From the NCBI RefSeq assembly GCF_913061305.1, contig NZ_CAJXST010000001.1:364868-428867 (forward strand): a stretch of DNA of 64,000 nt, given 5' to 3'. The notes below the pieces were generated by a model. The model saw only the letters and a program-made list of their open reading frames with translations, was not told the origin of the DNA and searched no databases. Positions 63,266 through 64,000 of this stretch are shown piece by piece; positions within the stretch are counted from its first letter, which is position 1, and the number at the start of each line of letters is the position of its first letter. This DNA comes from an uncultured Porticoccus sp. GTDB lineage: Bacteria; Pseudomonadota; Gammaproteobacteria; Pseudomonadales; Porticoccaceae. The translations under genes and the position numbers were made by a program.

Positions 63266-64000
63266 TTATTTGGGAATGAATAGCAGATAACTGACGGCGT
63301 CTTGTCCGGGATCAACCAGCTCCAGCCTAAGCCTCACCGGCTGTCTGGCGGGCATCATGGTCATATCGGCCAGATCACCGTGCAGGTATTCCTTGGGCTG
63401 AAAAAGCCGCTGGGCAAGGATTTCCCCCTGCAGGTTTTCGAACCTTAGCAGCAGCGCCGGGAAGGGTTGTGCAAAACTGGCCTCATTGACCAGGACGGCA
63501 TCCACGTTCAGGGCATCGGGTATTTCCGGGTGGCTGTAGACCATTAACTGATCGCTGCTGATTTTGTTCAGATCCTGCAGGGGTGACAGTTTACAGCCCG
63601 CCACCTCGCAATAGCGGCCTATCCATTGCCGGTGGCTCGGGTCCGCGCCAATCACGTCGGCGAAAAAATACAGGTACTGGGCTGCCAGCAGGGCAACAGC
63701 CAACAGGGAAAGTGATAGCCACAGCCAGGTTTTCTGCCGGGGTCTGGCGGGGGGGTAAAAGAGAGTGGTCTCGCTCTGTTGCTGCGCTGAGCTGTCCTCT
63801 GCCAACGCCTGTGGCGAGCTTTCACGCACTGTTGGTGAGTCATCTTCGGGCTGCTGAGTAGAGTCGGCTGTTGCGGGGTCGGGCCAGTGAATATCGATTT
63901 GTTCTGGTAGTCTTGCCTCGGTGACTGTTTCAGCTTCAGGCTCACCCTGTTCCTGTTCCTGTTCCTGTTCCTGTTCCTGTTCCTGTTCCTGTTCCTGTTC
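63266..64000 (-). CDS. DUF3426 membrane protein (partial)
   Basis: The C-terminal 244 residues of a DUF3426 protein; the N-terminus, which should carry an MJ0042-type zinc ribbon, lies beyond the right edge. Visible are a Glu-Gln repeat tract, an acidic linker, one membrane helix (WLWLSLSLLAVALLAAQYLY) and the periplasmic DUF3426 domain with YCEVAGCKL and ALLLRFENLQGEILAQR. In related genomes it sits between prmA and dusB, as here on the dusB side. Function unknown. Confidence 0.85.
   Translation of the reverse strand, partial: EQEQEQEQEQEQEQEQEQGEPEAETVTEARLPEQIDIHWPDPATADSTQQPEDDSPTVRESSPQALAEDSSAQQQSETTLFYPPARPRQKTWLWLSLSLLAVALLAAQYLYFFADVIGADPSHRQWIGRYCEVAGCKLSPLQDLNKISSDQLMVYSHPEIPDALNVDAVLVNEASFAQPFPALLLRFENLQGEILAQRLFQPKEYLHGDLADMTMMPARQPVRLRLELVDPGQDAVSYLLFIPK
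63947..64000. repeat. Hexanucleotide tandem repeat (CTGTTC)n
   Basis: Nine consecutive copies of CTGTTC reach the window edge and probably continue. In frame on the minus strand they encode (Glu-Gln)n in the linker of the DUF3426 protein. Because the unit is six bases, copy-number changes alter linker length without shifting the frame. Confidence 0.95.

Overview
The window comes from a gammaproteobacterium. The right third (51.5-64 kb) carries core genes in an order I associate with Pseudomonas-like and marine gammaproteobacteria: trpGDC, a CRP/Vfr regulator, an OsmC protein, coq7, then purD, purH, fis, dusB and a DUF3426 protein. The genus cannot be fixed from the sequence alone. The left four fifths is accessory DNA.

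0-9 kb: the maintenance end of an integrative and conjugative element (ICE) of the PFGI-1/PAGI type, all on the minus strand. In transcription order it holds an unknown protein, an AlpA regulator, ParA, a HicA-like small protein, ParB, DUF2857, an STY4528-type replication protein, a TIGR03761 protein, DUF3158, SSB and topoisomerase III, which runs off the left edge. Three copies of a palindrome built on TTATGCCA/TGGCATAA, and a partial tandem duplication of a gene end, sit in its intergenic gaps. No integrase, tRNA or attachment site is visible.

9-24.7 kb: metal-resistance cargo. A LysR and an ArsR regulator precede the copper two-component pair CopRS, which diverges from an operon for a Met/His-rich periplasmic protein, a cytochrome c, multicopper oxidase CopA, outer-membrane CopB, an APC permease, a small membrane protein and a ferritin-like protein. 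A mer operon (merR divergent from merTPA) follows, then a divergent ATP-grasp/phospholipase D pair and a periplasmic protein.

24.7-37 kb: a BCCT transporter, two membrane proteins, then an eight-gene minus-strand operon in which most junctions overlap. It encodes a beta-CASP metallo-beta-lactamase ribonuclease, a protein with nuclease-like EVK motif, an archaeal-type AMP phosphorylase, acetate kinase, a divergent phosphoketolase-like TPP enzyme, a short PRPP synthetase, a lycopene-cyclase-domain membrane protein and an EamA exporter. It looks like an RNA/nucleotide-to-pentose-to-ATP salvage module and is the most system-like novelty here.

37-50.7 kb: a second copper cluster. A MerR-regulated minus-strand operon carries a P1B ATPase with unusual metal-binding domains, paired ICMT-like and DUF2933 proteins and a 41-residue membrane peptide. 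A plus-strand operon carries a Cys-rich exported protein, a DUF411 lipoprotein and CusCBA. A second cop box, with the same promoter geometry as the one at CopRS, suggests that one CopR controls both clusters.

50.7-51.5 kb is a gene-poor junction with a long inverted repeat; trpE is not next to trpG. Between osmC and a LysR gene (55.8-56.1 kb) two terminator-ended structures resemble each other and may be tandem small RNAs on the minus strand.
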